Made by a program: the position numbers and the translations under genes. A stretch of 64,000 bases of DNA from Thunnus maccoyii (lineage: Eukaryota > Chordata > Actinopteri > Scombriformes > Scombridae): contig NC_056542.1 in NCBI RefSeq assembly GCF_910596095.1, positions 29,704,957 to 29,768,956 on the forward strand, read 5' to 3'. The first letter of the stretch is position 1. Each line of letters begins with the position of its first letter. Shown one piece after another: positions 52,201 to 63,505 of the stretch. The notes below the pieces were generated by a model. It was given only the letters and a program-made list of their open reading frames with translations. It was not told the origin of the DNA and did no database searches.

Positions 52201-54936
52201 GACAGACCCAGTTAACTTAAGAGCATACACACACAGCAAGTGGGAAGTCGAATAGATGGCTCTACATAAGTAGGTTAAGCGGTTATGATGGTAATGCTTT
52301 TGTTGTTGTTGCCATATACAGTATTTCTTAGATGCAGTATTAAAGCACAGTGCCCATTCTATCAAGAGATGCTAATCTGATGCTAATGTGTGATTTGTTT
52401 GTCAAAATGTCTGCATATGATAACTTAAATGTGTCTCAGCACCAATAACATGAAGTCAAATGTGTTGTTCTGGATGTAATTAAAAGATGACAGCTGCTTC
52501 TCTCCAGTGCATTTCACTAGTCAACAGTCTTGAAGTGGTAAAGAGATGGATTATAGCAGCTAACTAGTCTAAGATCTTAATTTCTGTCTGTATGTGTCTA
52601 TAGGGGATAAAGTCTGGACCAGTGGAAGGACCACAGGAAGGAGACTGCTCTCTGGTAAAAACAGAGGCCGCAGTTAAGACCAGGAAGAAAGCTGATGCCT
52701 CAGCAGGCAAAACCAGGTAACAATTACATGCTCATAACGCTGACCAGCATCTCCCTGTGGTATAACCTAGAAGCCAGTGTAGGAGACATCATAATATCAA
52801 TGAAGTGACCACTGCAGGTCATCTTGGGGAACGGTGCTCCTTATTTTGTGTAACATGATTCTCAGTTACACACACAAAGCATAAATGTCGCTATTTTAAA
52901 CTGGCCGTCTTTAAGAGATCCAAAACTTAATTGACTATTGTAAGTTAAATGTACAGTAGGTTCTGTTTTAAGATAAATTGTCTAGTCTGTAAATCGTAGT
53001 TTTTTTATGATGGTTATGGTTCTTTAAACTGGCATGATTTGTAATTCTCAGCCAGGAGGAGGCTGTGCGGAGGGGTGTGTATTCTCCTCAGGATCTGTAC
53101 ACCTTCCCAGCCACACGGATGGGTGAGTCCAGCACTCTGAAGGTCAACATCCGCAACAACTCGTCTGACACGCATGAGGTGAGGCATGCCCTGTTCTCAT
53201 GAAGACATACAGTGGGGATTTTTTTTGTGTGTGTTTCTTGCTTACTGCAGCAGAAACTTATATGCAAGAAGAGAAAAGTTAAGCTGTCAGCGTTAAACAA
53301 GGAACTATAGAGACTTTGAGGTTTCATTTATAATAAGATGGCAGAAAGTTATGTTTTCAAAACCTTAGATTTAAACTGTGTATATTGTGACTATACTGCT
53401 CATAGCAGATGCATGATGACTTAACTGACCTGTACTGAATGATAAATGTAATAACCTCTAACAACTGTCACTGTCTTTGCATGGATTTGATGTGTGGCTT
53501 TTCTAATTGACTTGCAGCTGAAATTTGTAAACCCTAGGGAGCCCTTCCATATCAAGCATTCCAAATATTCCCTGAGGTGAGTCAAACGGTCGTTATCCTC
53601 AACAGAAACTCAACATTTTACACTTCTTACCATCCAGTAGCAGTGTTACACCAAACAGGGGTTATCTTTATAATGTCTATTTCTGTTAGTGTTTGTGTAG
53701 TGTTAGTTTTTGTAGCCTGTTAAAGATAATTCTACTTTGATTTTAAAACATGCACTGTGATGTAACTCTGAGTCTGTGTAACATCACTTTTCCAAATGCC
53801 CACTATGAGAGGTCCTGTGAGATGTTGGGGCCTGCAGGATGATACTATTTTCAGTACACACTGGAGACCTGTGGGGTACTGATGCTCTGCCTTACTAAGG
53901 CCTTTGGGAGGGGTTGCCTGGCCACAGGTACCAGCTGTGCTGTGCTGTGCTCTGCTGATGTGGGACTGTGTTCAGAATGGGCACAACATGTGTTTGGTAT
54001 TGAAATAAGACAAAAACAATACGACTGGTTTGGAAAAAAAAGAAGACATACAGACATTTTGTTACTAAAGCATCATCAGACATACATTGTATGTCATGAC
54101 ATTTTTATCTCCAGTGTTGCCATGTGTTAACCTGAGGCACCAGGTGGTTTGTTACACAGAACCATCTGAGACGTCGTCAGGCAGAAGGGCAGGCAATTTC
54201 AAAAACTACTCGGCAGGTGATTGGATCTAGCGGATCAGCGTCTTACCTTGCAAGGCAGCTGGATTCACAAGATCACGTGAGAATCTTCATAGGACGCTGA
54301 GTGGTTCAGACACTAATGCATAACTTGAAACCTGACTAGATGGATTCTCACGTGATCTTGTGAATCCAGCTGCCTCCCAAGGTAAGCCATGTGTTGCCAC
54401 AACCTGAACCTGACCCAGCACTAGGTGTGTTGTGAGCACTGCTGTGTGTGGATTGGTGGTAGCCATGGGGTGACCTCAGCATGTTGTTGCTCCCTTCACA
54501 TACATACTGTTAGTTTCACCACATCCACACTCAACACAACGTATCCACGCTGCTCCATTTAATGTCTAAACATTTTGTCGTAATGTTTTTGTGCACATGG
54601 ATAAAAATGTAACATTTGTCTTTTTGAGTTTAGTGCTGTGATATTATTAATTATGTCATGATTCATATAGTGCAACCCTAAGGGGGATGTGAAAATGCAT
54701 GTGTATGAGTGCTGCTGCACATGTCAATTATTCATGCTTTTAGCATTACAAATTGATATAATTGTCTATTCATTAAGTTTCGTTCTTCTCCCCCACCCAT
54801 TAGATCACAGCACTATCTGAAGCTACCCGTCCAGTTCAAGCCCAGCACTGCAGGCAGACACGCTGGCTTGCTGCTCATCCAGTCAGAAACAAGTGGAAGT
54901 CTTGTTATTCAGCTGACCGGTGAGGCATTGCCTTGA
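24448..54936 (+). CDS. cep192: Centrosomal protein of 192 kDa (SPD-2 family), 52 coding exons
   Basis: Fifty-two coding exons totalling 8559 nt encode 2852 residues, versus about 2540 in human CEP192. Every exon joins in phase without an internal stop; exon coordinates are given in three entries below. The ATG at 24448 has a good context (G at -3, G at +4) and gives MADSFYKLEDEAFPSFLCKS, aligning with the human N-terminus. From the family, Cep192/SPD-2 is the pericentriolar scaffold that recruits PLK4 for centriole duplication and activates Aurora A and PLK1 for centrosome maturation and spindle assembly. The N-terminal two-thirds is Ser/Asp-rich and mostly disordered with short conserved islands. 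The C-terminal 1.2 kb of protein-equivalent sequence (about residues 1677-2852) is highly conserved with repeated Ig-like/ASH (PapD-like) folds. It ends at TGA 54934-54936 after QLTGEALP. It lies tail-to-head after seh1l, on the same strand. Confidence 0.96.
29343..29655. mobile_element. hAT-like MITE (GCTGCA..TTAATCGAT family) in cep192 intron 11
   Basis: The left end TAGAGCTGCAGCAATTA and the inverted right end TAAGGCTGCAACTAACA enclose about 310 bp of AT-rich sequence with attaaattaatc/gattaatcg motifs, typical of a very common teleost hAT-derived element. The termini are diverged and no clear 8-bp duplication remains. Confidence 0.65.
30294..30785 (-). mobile_element. Degenerate Tc1-like element with a transposase C-terminal remnant
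   Basis: TACAGTGCTGTGCAAAAG at 30294 is a Tc1-type terminus, and a diverged inverted end lies at about 30762-30785. The minus strand of about 30470-30720 reads the end of a DD34E transposase: SPQTPDLNIIESVWDY (the PDLNxIE block carrying the final catalytic Glu), then an in-frame stop a few residues later. It is internally deleted and inactive. It lies in cep192 intron 11. Confidence 0.8.
31827..37758 (+). other. cep192: cep192 coding exons 14-25 (residues 588-1676)
   Basis: Exons: 31827-32100, 32218-32361, 32468-32532, 32865-33089, 33335-33476, 33590-33672, 33763-34038, 34827-35721, 35836-35959, 36255-36411, 36701-37391 and 37567-37758. Conserved islands: SVVYQNEEGQWVTDLAYY (exon 15), YLRLSLGQFFEQRSEALGCL (exon 17), SFGYIITSPGKREP (exon 18), STIASAIADASISTDPSQL (exon 20) and FRPSTSPITHSSP (exon 22). 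The last resembles the STSP-type region discussed as a PLK1 docking site in the family; that assignment is inference. The 895-bp exon 21 and 691-bp exon 24 are low-complexity and Ser/Pro/Gln-rich. Exon 24 may end at 37391 with a GC donor or at 37376 with a GT donor; both keep frame. Confidence 0.88.
34297..34612. mobile_element. Second hAT-like MITE relic in cep192 intron 20
   Basis: GAGCTGAAACAATTTG is followed by repeated ttgattaatcgg / gttagttgtttggtctat motifs, the same family as 29343-29655 but more rearranged. It is preceded by a T-run (34270-34296). The ends are approximate. Confidence 0.5.
40335..40876. mobile_element. Non-autonomous DNA transposon in cep192 intron 31
   Basis: The left terminus TAGGCACTTTCGGACT (40335) and the right terminus, whose complement reads TTAGGCACTTTCAGACCC (ending near 40876), form inverted ends about 540 bp apart. 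Internal inverted motifs (AGGAACTATCCAC, GTTCCTCGGGTC) continue the symmetry. There is no transposase. The superfamily is not assigned. Confidence 0.65.
41075..41336. mobile_element. Short element with about 28-bp inverted ends in cep192 intron 31
   Basis: TGATAACAGGTGGTCATATA at 41075 matches the complement of 41336-41308 (ACAACAGGTGGTCGTATAAG) with few mismatches, enclosing about 205 bp. It is probably a MITE; no target duplication is evident. Confidence 0.55.
42845..43170. repeat. Probable transposon relic in cep192 intron 34
   Basis: The cagtgtttcccctaggatt start and the tggagattctcccccaag motif resemble the ends of a dispersed vertebrate repeat. The boundaries and family are uncertain and no coding sequence is present. 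Confidence 0.3.
45793..46092. repeat. Inverted repeat (about 60-bp arms) in cep192 intron 38
   Basis: The arm at 45793-45854 (starting GACAGTTTTAGCTCCAGCAG) is inverted at 46034-46092, which ends in CTAAAACTGTCT, with a spacer of about 180 bp. The surrounding 45480-46330 looks like one larger repetitive element and includes a GC box (aaaggcggggcc, near 45660) and a TATA-like ttatataaat (near 45720). Confidence 0.7.
46158..46223. repeat. (TTA)n trinucleotide microsatellite
   Basis: About twenty uninterrupted TTA units within cep192 intron 38, read directly. Confidence 0.95.
47190..47219. repeat. (TA)n microsatellite
   Basis: About eleven TA units in cep192 intron 39. Confidence 0.85.
54135..54390. 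repeat. Inverted repeat element in the last cep192 intron
   Basis: A 44-bp arm at 54242-54285 is inverted at 54343-54386 with 42 of 44 matches (shared core AGCTGGATTCACAAGATCAC), with a spacer of 57 bp. The outer limits (about 54135-54390) are estimates. It is likely a palindromic MITE or SINE-like repeat; it lies 418 bp upstream of the terminal coding exon. Confidence 0.75.
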
Positions 54937-55100
54937 ATTCACCATCTACCATCCTCCGCCACCTCCTCATGCATGCTGGCCGGCTGGCTTTGGGTGGATG
55001 CTCTTCTCTGTACTATTCATCATGGGATGGATGAGAGTAACAGGAAAAAAGGAAAAAAAACTGCTAAGGGTCAAATAAAAGCAACACTGGACTTAAATCC
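54937..55100 (+). other. cep192: cep192 3'UTR with AATAAA poly(A) signal
   Basis: AATAAA at 55074-55079 lies 138 bp after the stop codon. Further AATAAA hexamers at about 55569 and 56391-56396 could serve longer 3'UTR forms. Confidence 0.6.
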
Positions 55101-56956
55101 TTCCTCGTCATCATATTTAGAGACGGTCCAACGATGTAGACGGATTAACTAAAGATGAGACTCTGCCCCATCTGCCTCTCTCCCTCCACGCTGGATAAGG
55201 CACAGGTGTCCTCAGCTGGCCCATGAAAACTGATTGTGCCTGTTTGTTCCTGAAACTGAGTGATTTGGTCTGACTGGCTCACAATTAGTCTGCACTGCTC
55301 TGGCATTTCAGAGAGCTAAATGATTTTTGTCACTTGACTCTGGATCTGGTATTTGCCTTATCCCTGAGTCATATCACAAGGCAGCATTGTTGTTGCCATG
55401 GCCCCTGTCAGACAGGAGCAGTACCAGTTGGGATACGTTGGGGATTATTTTGAGTTGGTCACACAGGAATGCCTTTGTCTCTTGTTTCGTAACACGCCTG
55501 CAGGGATTTTTTTTTTATTTTTTATTTTGGAAAAGCCACACAGTGTTGCTTTTCTTGCCATAATCGAAATAAAGTAGAATATAGTAGAAATCTGAAATGG
55601 GGGCCTGGACACAAACCTGGTGTGGTCATTTCTGTCATTAACTCATGATTCTAAGAAGACCACAGGAGATTGAAGGATTCTGTTTATCAGCAGTCACTTA
55701 GATGTAAATGCATATCTAGGTCTTTGTACATTTCAGAATATTTTCCTAATCTTCCCTGCTGGTGTGGTTTCTATGGAAATGGCTCCTCATCATGCACAGT
55801 GGCCTTTGTCAGCACCATGTGTTGACTTCCCAGCAACCTCCAAGACTCGTTCCAAACAGTCCAGATGTACTTAATTCAGCCATGATCAGGGCAGCTCACA
55901 GCAACATTAGGATGGTTAATGATTGTTATTACATGCTAAAAGAGTTTCCTCTGGTGGGGTTTTTGTTCGGCAGCTTGCCAGGCATGCTTAGTATGGTTAC
56001 CATGGCAAAACCGTGTTAATCACTGTTCCAGTCACAGAAAATTAGCTCCCCATTTCCTCTTTTGGCTCTGGGGCACATGGCCAAAATTGCTCAGGGGCAT
56101 TGGATTCACATCCATAATCAGTTTTGGAACTGGAATGGCATAGGGAAATGTATGTAAACTTGACTAAGGACGTATTGTGAACCTGTGAGATACCACACAT
56201 TGTGACAACACTTTAGAAATTTAGAACACTAGTGTTGAGTGTTATTTTCCTGCTTTTGTAATGAATTTTAATATGAAGACAATATATTGTCACAGGTTGC
56301 CCACAACATGCAGTGACACGTTTTGATTTACAATTTGCACACACTTTAAATAGTATATTATGTAATATATTGTTGTATGTACACGTTTTAAATAAAGTTT
56401 TGTGATAAATAGCTTTGTTTTCTTCAATATATTCAAATCATATTGTTGTCAGAGGGGTAATGGTTCGGAAAAGATGATTTATGAAAGAGATATGGCTGAT
56501 ATATATAGAGATATGGCTGATAGGTATCTAGCAGTTTACTCCCTTCCCTGTTACCTACATAATGTAATATAGTCTGAAGTAAAATACATTTTAATGTGTG
56601 TTAATGTGAAGTATCTTAACACATCGTTCTGTTAATCTCTGACTATCAACACCAAACACTGACCTCATTAGGAACACTGTAGAAAATGTAAGTATCCACC
56701 AACAGATAAACAAAATATCTTTGAGGGTAATTTTGATGCCATGCAGCAATATTCTAGAAGGAGTGAGAATGACAAAGTACCTGCACTGTTTCCAATATGA
56801 AGTCAATCCACCATCAAGCATAACAGTCTGGAGGCACATATGGCAGAGTGGTGTGAGCAGCATCCATCAGTCAGGATGCAAGTTCACACGCTGCCTTGTG
56901 TTCAGTAACATCAGCATTTGAACAAGCAAGAAGAAAATCATGGTTTTAAAATACCC
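55101..56956. other. Downstream flank of cep192; no gene recognised
   Basis: Only short, unsupported ORFs. The additional AATAAA motifs noted under the 3'UTR are here, so part may be transcribed as extended cep192 3'UTR. Confidence 0.45.
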
Positions 56957-57607
56957 TTAAAGGACAGGTTCACAATTTTTTGAAAGTCTATCTTGAAACA
57001 ACAGTTAGGAGCCCAAATGAAGATTGAAGCATGTTTTTCTTGTTGTAATGATTCCTCCTGTTCATACTGACCATTAGAAGATCCCTTCATAATGCACTTA
57101 CAATGGAACACAATCCACAGTCCCTCTGTGTAAAAATGTATTTAAGTTTATCTGAAGCTAATATGAAGCTTCAGTCGTCCAAATGAGTCAAATCAAGTAG
57201 ATATCTTTCAACGTTAGTCTTTTTAGTGCCAAAGTCCCTCTTTTTATTACTATACCTCCACTGCAGCTCAACAGGGAAACACTGTCTGAGGAAACACAAA
57301 GAGGGAATTTGATGCTAAAAAGACTGTAAATGTGGCAGATATCCACTTGATATGACTAACTCAGACTGCTGAAGTCTTGTACAATCTTTGCATCAATTTT
57401 TAAATACATTTTTGCACAAGATGACTGTGTGGACACACTGTGGATTTTGGTCCCCATCACTTACATTGAAAGCACATTTGAAGGAATTTTTTAATTAGCC
57501 AGTATGAACAGGAGGAATGATTACAGCGACGAAAACCTATTTCACTGTTCATATGCGCACCTGACTTGTGTAAGACAGCGTTGAAAACTTGTGAACCTGT
57601 CCTTTAA
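56957..57607. mobile_element. Palindromic TTAA-flanked MITE, 651 bp
   Basis: It starts TTAAAGGACAGGTTCACAAT and ends with the inverted sequence (complement TTAAAGGACAGGTTCACAAG), with TTAA at both edges. Much of the interior is also self-complementary (TTCCTCCTGTTCATACTG inverted as CAGTATGAACAGGAGGAA; GATATCTTTCAACG-type blocks inverted). No transposase. TTAA target use suggests piggyBac-like mobilisation, which is inferred. Confidence 0.85.
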
Positions 57608-57619
57608 TTGAGGCACTGC

Positions 57620-58270
57620 TGCTGCTGTGCTTCAGATCCTGACCTGTGACCTGGGGAAACTATCACACCATGATCCCTGCAGACAGCAGGCTGCGGTACT
57701 GCCTGGGCCCTGCAGGTGTCGCCAAAGCTTCAGCAGCAGCGTGTCTGTCAGCAGCATGTACTGTACAGTGGGGCAGCTGGGCTTTATTTTGCTTCCCAGA
57801 CTGGAAACCACTGTAGTGCAGTTGGACTTGACGTCTAGCAACACAACATCACAGACTTTACACACGCAGACTCGGCGACTTAGCGCGTTATCCGCTGCAT
57901 TAACAGGTAGGAAGGCTGCCACATTTCTGTTATTTCTGTACACTGATTTATTTATTTTAATGCATAATGCTGTATCGTAGGCGGCTGCAGAAATGTTCTG
58001 GTTATGCTAGCTGGTGAGGCTAAACGCACGTCAGGCTGTCCGGTGTGGGCTCTGACTTTGGGCCAGACAGTGGAAGTTGCTGTGCAGAGTTGGGAGCTGC
58101 TTTCCAAGCTGCGCCAGACAGCACAGCTAAGCTAACGCGGCTAAGTTAGCAGCATGCAGGCTAGCCCTGGCTCCCATCCACCCGCCGGGGCCACAGCACC
58201 AGCACCGCTGCGTGTCTGTCCCTGCGGGGCAGCGCTGCCTGTGACCTCACCGTTAGCACGGAGCTTTATT
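57620..58270. promoter_or_regulatory. CpG-rich patch; possible promoter or first exon of the next gene
   Basis: CpGs are clustered between about 57880 and 58260 (for example cggcgacttagcgcg, cccgccggggcc, gcggggcagcgctg), unlike the surrounding AT-rich DNA. The segment 57641-57905 is bounded by a possible acceptor (gtgcttcag) and a good donor (ACAG then GTAGGA) and is open in one frame, but its translation matches nothing I know. In human the next gene is LDLRAD4; no ldlrad4 coding exon is visible here, so a 5' non-coding exon is possible. Confidence 0.35.
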
Positions 58271-58954
58271 ACTCAGAGCAGAGAAACACAGAAGTATGTT
58301 TTTCTGTCTGGCTGTCTGGTGTGTCGTTAGCTGTCTGTATGATTTAATGAGCAGGCTAGCAGGGCAGCTAGATCAGAGATGTAATACCCCGAGCTGTCAC
58401 TCAGATTTAGGGCAAGGGGCCACCCAACTTTTTTATGCAGATGAGACACGCGGTGCAGATGATGAGGCGGTGTCACCAAGATGCCTCGTCTGGGATGAGT
58501 CGGTACAGAGCAGTGTATAATGTTAAAGTCTGCAGGGTGGGGTGACAAGCACAGTGGGACAGTGAAACATCACCAGCATTCATCCATACATCCTCTCACC
58601 ATCCTCACTTAAAAAGTGATAATCCCATAAAGCCCCACACCTCCCACACAACACGTCCCCCCCCCTCCCAATGCTCACACTGGGTACCTTGAACAGGAGG
58701 ATGAATGCGGATTGAATTAAAAGTATCATTCATTCACTAGATGTACTGTCCCAAAACTGACCCTGTTTTGGTCAAGTCAAAGTTATGATAAATTGGGCTG
58801 CAGTATCTAAATCAAGCTTGCACTGATTAACTTTTAACACAACAAACCGATTAGCATAATTTTCTTCAACACTTCTTCTGTTGCAAAGATTTGCAAATGT
58901 TGTCTCATCACCTCATCATCTTTAAACATTCCCCAAAAAACATAACACAACAAA

Positions 58955-59303
58955 TACACAGTGTCAGTCAGAAGTTTGGACACATCTACTCATTCAAGGG
59001 TTTCTCTTAATTTCTACTGTTTTCTACATTGTAGAATAATACTGAAGACTTCTATGAAACAACACCTATGGAATCATATAGTAAACAAACAAGTGCAGAT
59101 ATTGCAAATAGTGTGCAAAGCTGTCATCAAGGCAAACAGTGGCTACTTTGAGGAATCTAACATAGGAAAGATATCTTGGTTTGTTCACACTTTTTTTGCT
59201 TGCCACATCATTTCATATGTGTTATTTTATAGTTTTGATGTCTTCAGTTTTGTTCAACAATATAGAAAATAAAGAAAAACCCTTGAATGAGTAGGTCACT
59301 GTA
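58955..59303. mobile_element. Internally deleted Tc1-like element
   Basis: The left end contains AGTCAGAAGTTTGGACAC and CTACTCATTCAAGGGTTT; the right end has the inverted ACCCTTGAATGAGTAGGT, followed by a shortened terminus reaching GTA at 59303. The interior retains GTGCAAAGCTGTCATCAAGG, typical of the 3' end of fish Tc1-like transposons. About 350 bp, no transposase. Confidence 0.8.
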
Positions 59304-62300
59304 TATTATGACCACTATAAGTTATTGAGTCTTATAAAAACACTGATCTATATGTGACACTGCACAGTCTGTCAGCTCTACTCCAGCCCTCTGATCAGGT
59401 TTACATTCATTAGATTACTCAGCTCTGTTCTCTAGTTCTCTGTTTGAGCTGTATGGCGGACAAGATTTTTTTTTCTTTGGGGGTCTGGTTGAGAGAATTC
59501 ACGCATTTTCCTCTTTTGCCGGCTGTACATCAGCCCCCTTCCTATGTACCTTGCCTCTGTTTGTGCTGAATGTTTAAGTCGGAGACCTAGAGACGAAGGC
59601 GAGTTCATGGATCAATAGAATAGCGTAGGTGCTTTCATGCCTCTCTCTGTTACCTGTTTGTAGTACTGATGAGGGAGTGTTGAGGTAACATTGTTTGAGT
59701 TGGGTTCAATAAAAGGTTTTTCTTATACCAGTAGATGATACGTGTACATGTTAAGCATGGAGACTACATGTTGCCAACATGTCAGGGTGTCACACCATTT
59801 AAGATGTAGAGGAATTAAAGTATTAAAGGATAATACTGCAAGTGCCAATCATCTATATGTTTTCCTATGCATTATTTCTGCTCATGTTTGGACAGGCAGG
59901 AAAGACTAACTGTCATTTATGTTAATACAGCATGAAAGACATTAGACTTTGAAGTGCCCTTCAACCTGTAATCTTTTACAGTAAACTCAAACCTTTATTA
60001 TAATGGAACAGAGAATGATTTCTAATTATTTCATTAAGCTGAAGTCGAGTGCATTCATATACTGTAAATGTGCACTTTCATTTCAGTCCTTTCCTTTGTA
60101 CCAGATAACTCTCAGATTTCTTTTGATTGGATGAGTGAAGTCAGGGAGCATGACACACTGTAAACAGGATGATGACACTTATGGTGATTACATCATGCTC
60201 TGCTCACTGCCAGTTATCTAACAACATGTCGCCTTCAGAGACTATAAATGTTATCCTTTAGTTTCTGGTAATTTTGGAGCCTTTGACTGCTTGGTTTCAA
60301 ATCGTATGTTTTTCTTGATAACATTAAATATTGAAGACTAAAGAAGCGACTATCAGAGTTAAATATTGCTAAATTGTGATTGGTGCAAGTAGTATATGAC
60401 ATCATATTCCTCCAATCGAGCCCCGCCCACTTCAAACCATTGAGACGAGCACAGACGAAAAACACAAATACTTAATTATTTATTTCTCTCATGTGAAATA
60501 ACCAAAACTGCCCTAACTTTGGCATTTGTGTTAATTTGGGAACCCTTTGTTTCTAATAAGAAGCTGATTGAGAAAATATGTTTTAGGGTTTTTAGGGCCT
60601 GAACAAACAAGTCCATGTCATATTCTATTATGTGAAAAGTTCATTTAAAGCCACCATATAAGAATACATAAGAATAGTTAGAGAATAAGCTATGGAGACC
60701 GAAAGTCCTTTGAATGGATTTTCTAAACTTAAAGGTACCCTGTTGAGATTTTGATTACTAGAGGCGCTACAGAGCAATGTTGAGGTTAGTTGGTACCTGT
60801 TTGATTGTGTCTGGTGCGCGAACACAGGGACCCACATGCAAAGAGATACACATCCCTGCTGCCAGTTTATTGTTGTTTCATTGATTTTCAGTCGTGGTGG
60901 TGGTGCACCAGGAAAGGCAGAGAAGAAGAACACTTTAAAATAACAAACACTGATGTAAACAATGCAGGTTTTAAAATATTCAAATAAAACAACCTTAATG
61001 TTTTATGAGGAAAGAAGTGTACTCGAGATGTCTGTTAGGTGTCAAGGATACACACGGTGAGTTTTGGCGAGTAACAGTAAATGTAAACAAAACTTTGTTT
61101 ACAAAAAAACCAAAAACTGCAAGACGCCTTTAATGTTGGGAAGAAGTTGAGTTGTGGTTTCACTTCATAGATGTGAGCAGAGGTGTGAATTGTGTTGGAG
61201 CACTTGCTTGCCTTACAAACTTTATTGTCACATCTATGTCTAACAGAGCTGGGTTGAATATAGTTGAAAAAGTGTTTTTCTATAGCAACATGGTAAAGAT
61301 ATATATGAAACTCACATAGAAACAAGGTTAAGTTCAGTGCAATTAACTGTGTTCCACTGTTGTACATTACATCAGACCTTTCCAAGCATGGAAACTGAGA
61401 ACTTAGAGTTTATGATTAGGCTCAAAATCATTCATTTGGACAACACAATTTTTCAGATTTGGCGTGATTGCACAGAAAGCCCTATATTAAAGTCAAAAAT
61501 ATGTTTATTAGTCTTCTTCCTTGACTTGGATGTTTGATCTTCACTGTGCAGAATAATGTATGTGCAGCTTGTTGTCACCTTAAATTTGAGTTAGAGGGAA
61601 ACTTTGCTTATTTTCAACCAACATTGTATCATTACAATGTAGGTAGAATATGCAAATGAACAATGTTTAACTTACTTCCATGTTGCCTGTACCCAGGCGG
61701 TGGACAATGGAGATCTGCTTTAGACTACAAACTACATTTCTGCATTTTCTGTAGTGGTGCTTTCAAGGACGCTAAAATGTGGGTCTCTCAAAACACTCCC
61801 TTCCCACGTTACACCAGCGACAGGGAAAAGCAGACACAGAATATCATGCTACTAAATACTTTAAAATATCAGCATATTTGGAAGAAAACTAGTTTTATGA
61901 TACATGGCCGAAGATTGCGCTGTCAACAGAGTCTGGAAGAGGAAGCGACCACTGGACCGGAGTGACAGCTAAGCTAAGCTAACACAAAAAACAACTCGCT
62001 TTACAATATAATGTCAGAGCAGAGATGTGGTGCCACTATTAAAACTTATGAGACCGAATATAGAGCTGTGGAATCAGACACAACAGAGTGTGGAGGAGAA
62101 GGCGACCACGCTGTAACAGCTGCTGTGTTACCTGTACTTGCTGCTACATCCAGCGGCACCTGTTCAGCACTCAGTAAGTTGATCCATGTAACGTACGCTT
62201 TGTTTTATGATCCTTTGAAAACGGCTGCGATTTATCCAGACTCGATGAGGAAAAATGTTTTGTAAATGAAAATATGCCTCAGTAAAGAGATATTATACTG

Positions 62301-63227
62301 CTGCTCGCTAACTGTTAGTAGAGTGAGACAGTCTGATTGCATGGGAGAGGCGCATTGCATTCTGGTTGTTGTAGGATTCTCCCTTAAGAGCGGTATGGGG
62401 AATCTACAAACTTTTTCTTAGTTTTCTATAGTCATAGGGCACAAAATTCAAAAATAATTGCACATTTTTACTACATAGGTGACCTAGTTTTAAGAAATCA
62501 TCATATTCACTGGGGTGAATTTCTCCTTTAAACACGTGTACATATCAGCATGATTTGTGACATCACAACTAGTTTTGAGCCAATTGGGGTCCCGTATACA
62601 ACTTACACAAGAATTTTTAATAAGATAACAGAACTTTTTGTAGAAAAATTGTTATCAGACACAAATTATTATTCAAAGTGTTTTCCAAGTGTCTTAGAAC
62701 GTGTCTGGAGGGGATCTTTAAATTAGCACCGAGCCATAATGTCTAGTTATTTGTGGCGATTTTGGTAAAGACAACACTTAAACTCAGCTCAAGGTCCTCT
62801 TATTCTGGAACTTTAAAATTGGTTTATTTCAAGTTAGTCTTAAAAGCATGAAGCATATATGTTGCAAATAACATAAAAACGACTTTGCAATTGAAGATAA
62901 ATGTAAACTGGATGGAGACAGACATCTCAGGCTCTGCTGTCTCTTGTTTCATTCAACCTTTACTTAAACCAGAGGGCAAACTTTCCCTTTTATTAAAGTC
63001 AGGGCTGTGAGTCTATTAATACAAGTGAATAAAAAACATAAAGTCATGAAATAATAACTAAGTGTGAAAGTTGAGGAGAAAGTCAGCGAGCCAGACTGTG
63101 TGTATTATTAGCTACAGGGATGTCTGCGTGTCTGCTTCTCACTGCTCACTGTACAACTGCTAGACAGAGCCAGACGTCTGTGTCCATCTGTCTGTTTGTA
63201 TTTCTGTCCGTCTCTTTGTTCTTACCA

Positions 63228-63228
<1 letters not shown>
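59304..63228. other. Intergenic DNA; no gene recognised
   Basis: AT-rich with scattered repeat-like stretches (about 60725-60990 around aaaggtaccctgttgag, and 61690-62540 ending in tgaatttctccttta) that I take for old dispersed elements without definable ends. ORFs up to about 115 codons show no recognisable protein family. Confidence 0.45.

Positions 63229-63269
<41 letters not shown>
63229..63269. repeat. (GT)n microsatellite
   Basis: Nearly pure GT repeat interrupted once by TATA, read directly. Confidence 0.9.
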
Positions 63270-63270
<1 letters not shown>

Positions 63271-63388
63271 CGCCCTTTGCCAATTAGCGGCTTCTCACCT
63301 CCCGAGGCGAGAGGCTGACTGTGTGTTAGACAGAGGAGGGAGACTTGACGGGGCTTGTCTGCCGCTGACGGCTCAGCCTTAACCTGAA

Positions 63389-63472
63389 CTCTCCCTCTCT
63401 CTCCCTCTCCCTCTCTCTCTCTCACACACATACACATACACACACCAGTCTGAGCACTGAACTCCAGCTCAA

Positions 63473-63500
<28 letters not shown>
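63389..63500. repeat. (CT)n and (CA)n compound microsatellite
   Basis: A CT-rich tract (63389-63422), then CA repeats at 63422-63444 and 63470-63499. Confidence 0.85.

Positions 63501-63505
<5 letters not shown>

Larger units (their letters stand above)
38016..54936 (+). other. cep192: cep192 coding exons 26-52 (residues 1677-2852, conserved SPD-2 half)
   Basis: Exons: 38016-38164, 38387-38617, 38765-38890, 39091-39231, 39505-39568, 39779-39918, 41554-41646, 42051-42169, 42391-42588, 43612-43702, 43973-44152, 44301-44561, 44741-44862, 46928-47037, 47469-47616, 47822-47912, 48047-48125, 48319-48442, 48843-48948, 49042-49273, 49468-49544, 49896-49991, 51358-51477, 52604-52716, 53052-53178, 53518-53576 and 54804-54936. 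Conserved blocks include VPEELRFPHACCVGIASQT, VDIEVDSPG, ILSNKQFVAWGG, LRLLIRGQDQDCFQ, FAPTRVACMLAKLEIKQ, GYGGTSNIILE, VSLDVLPVKGPQG, LPRDRGDYAQFWDLECHP and HSKYSLRSQHYLKLPVQFKP. These fit strings of ASH/MSP-like beta folds. Confidence 0.93.
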
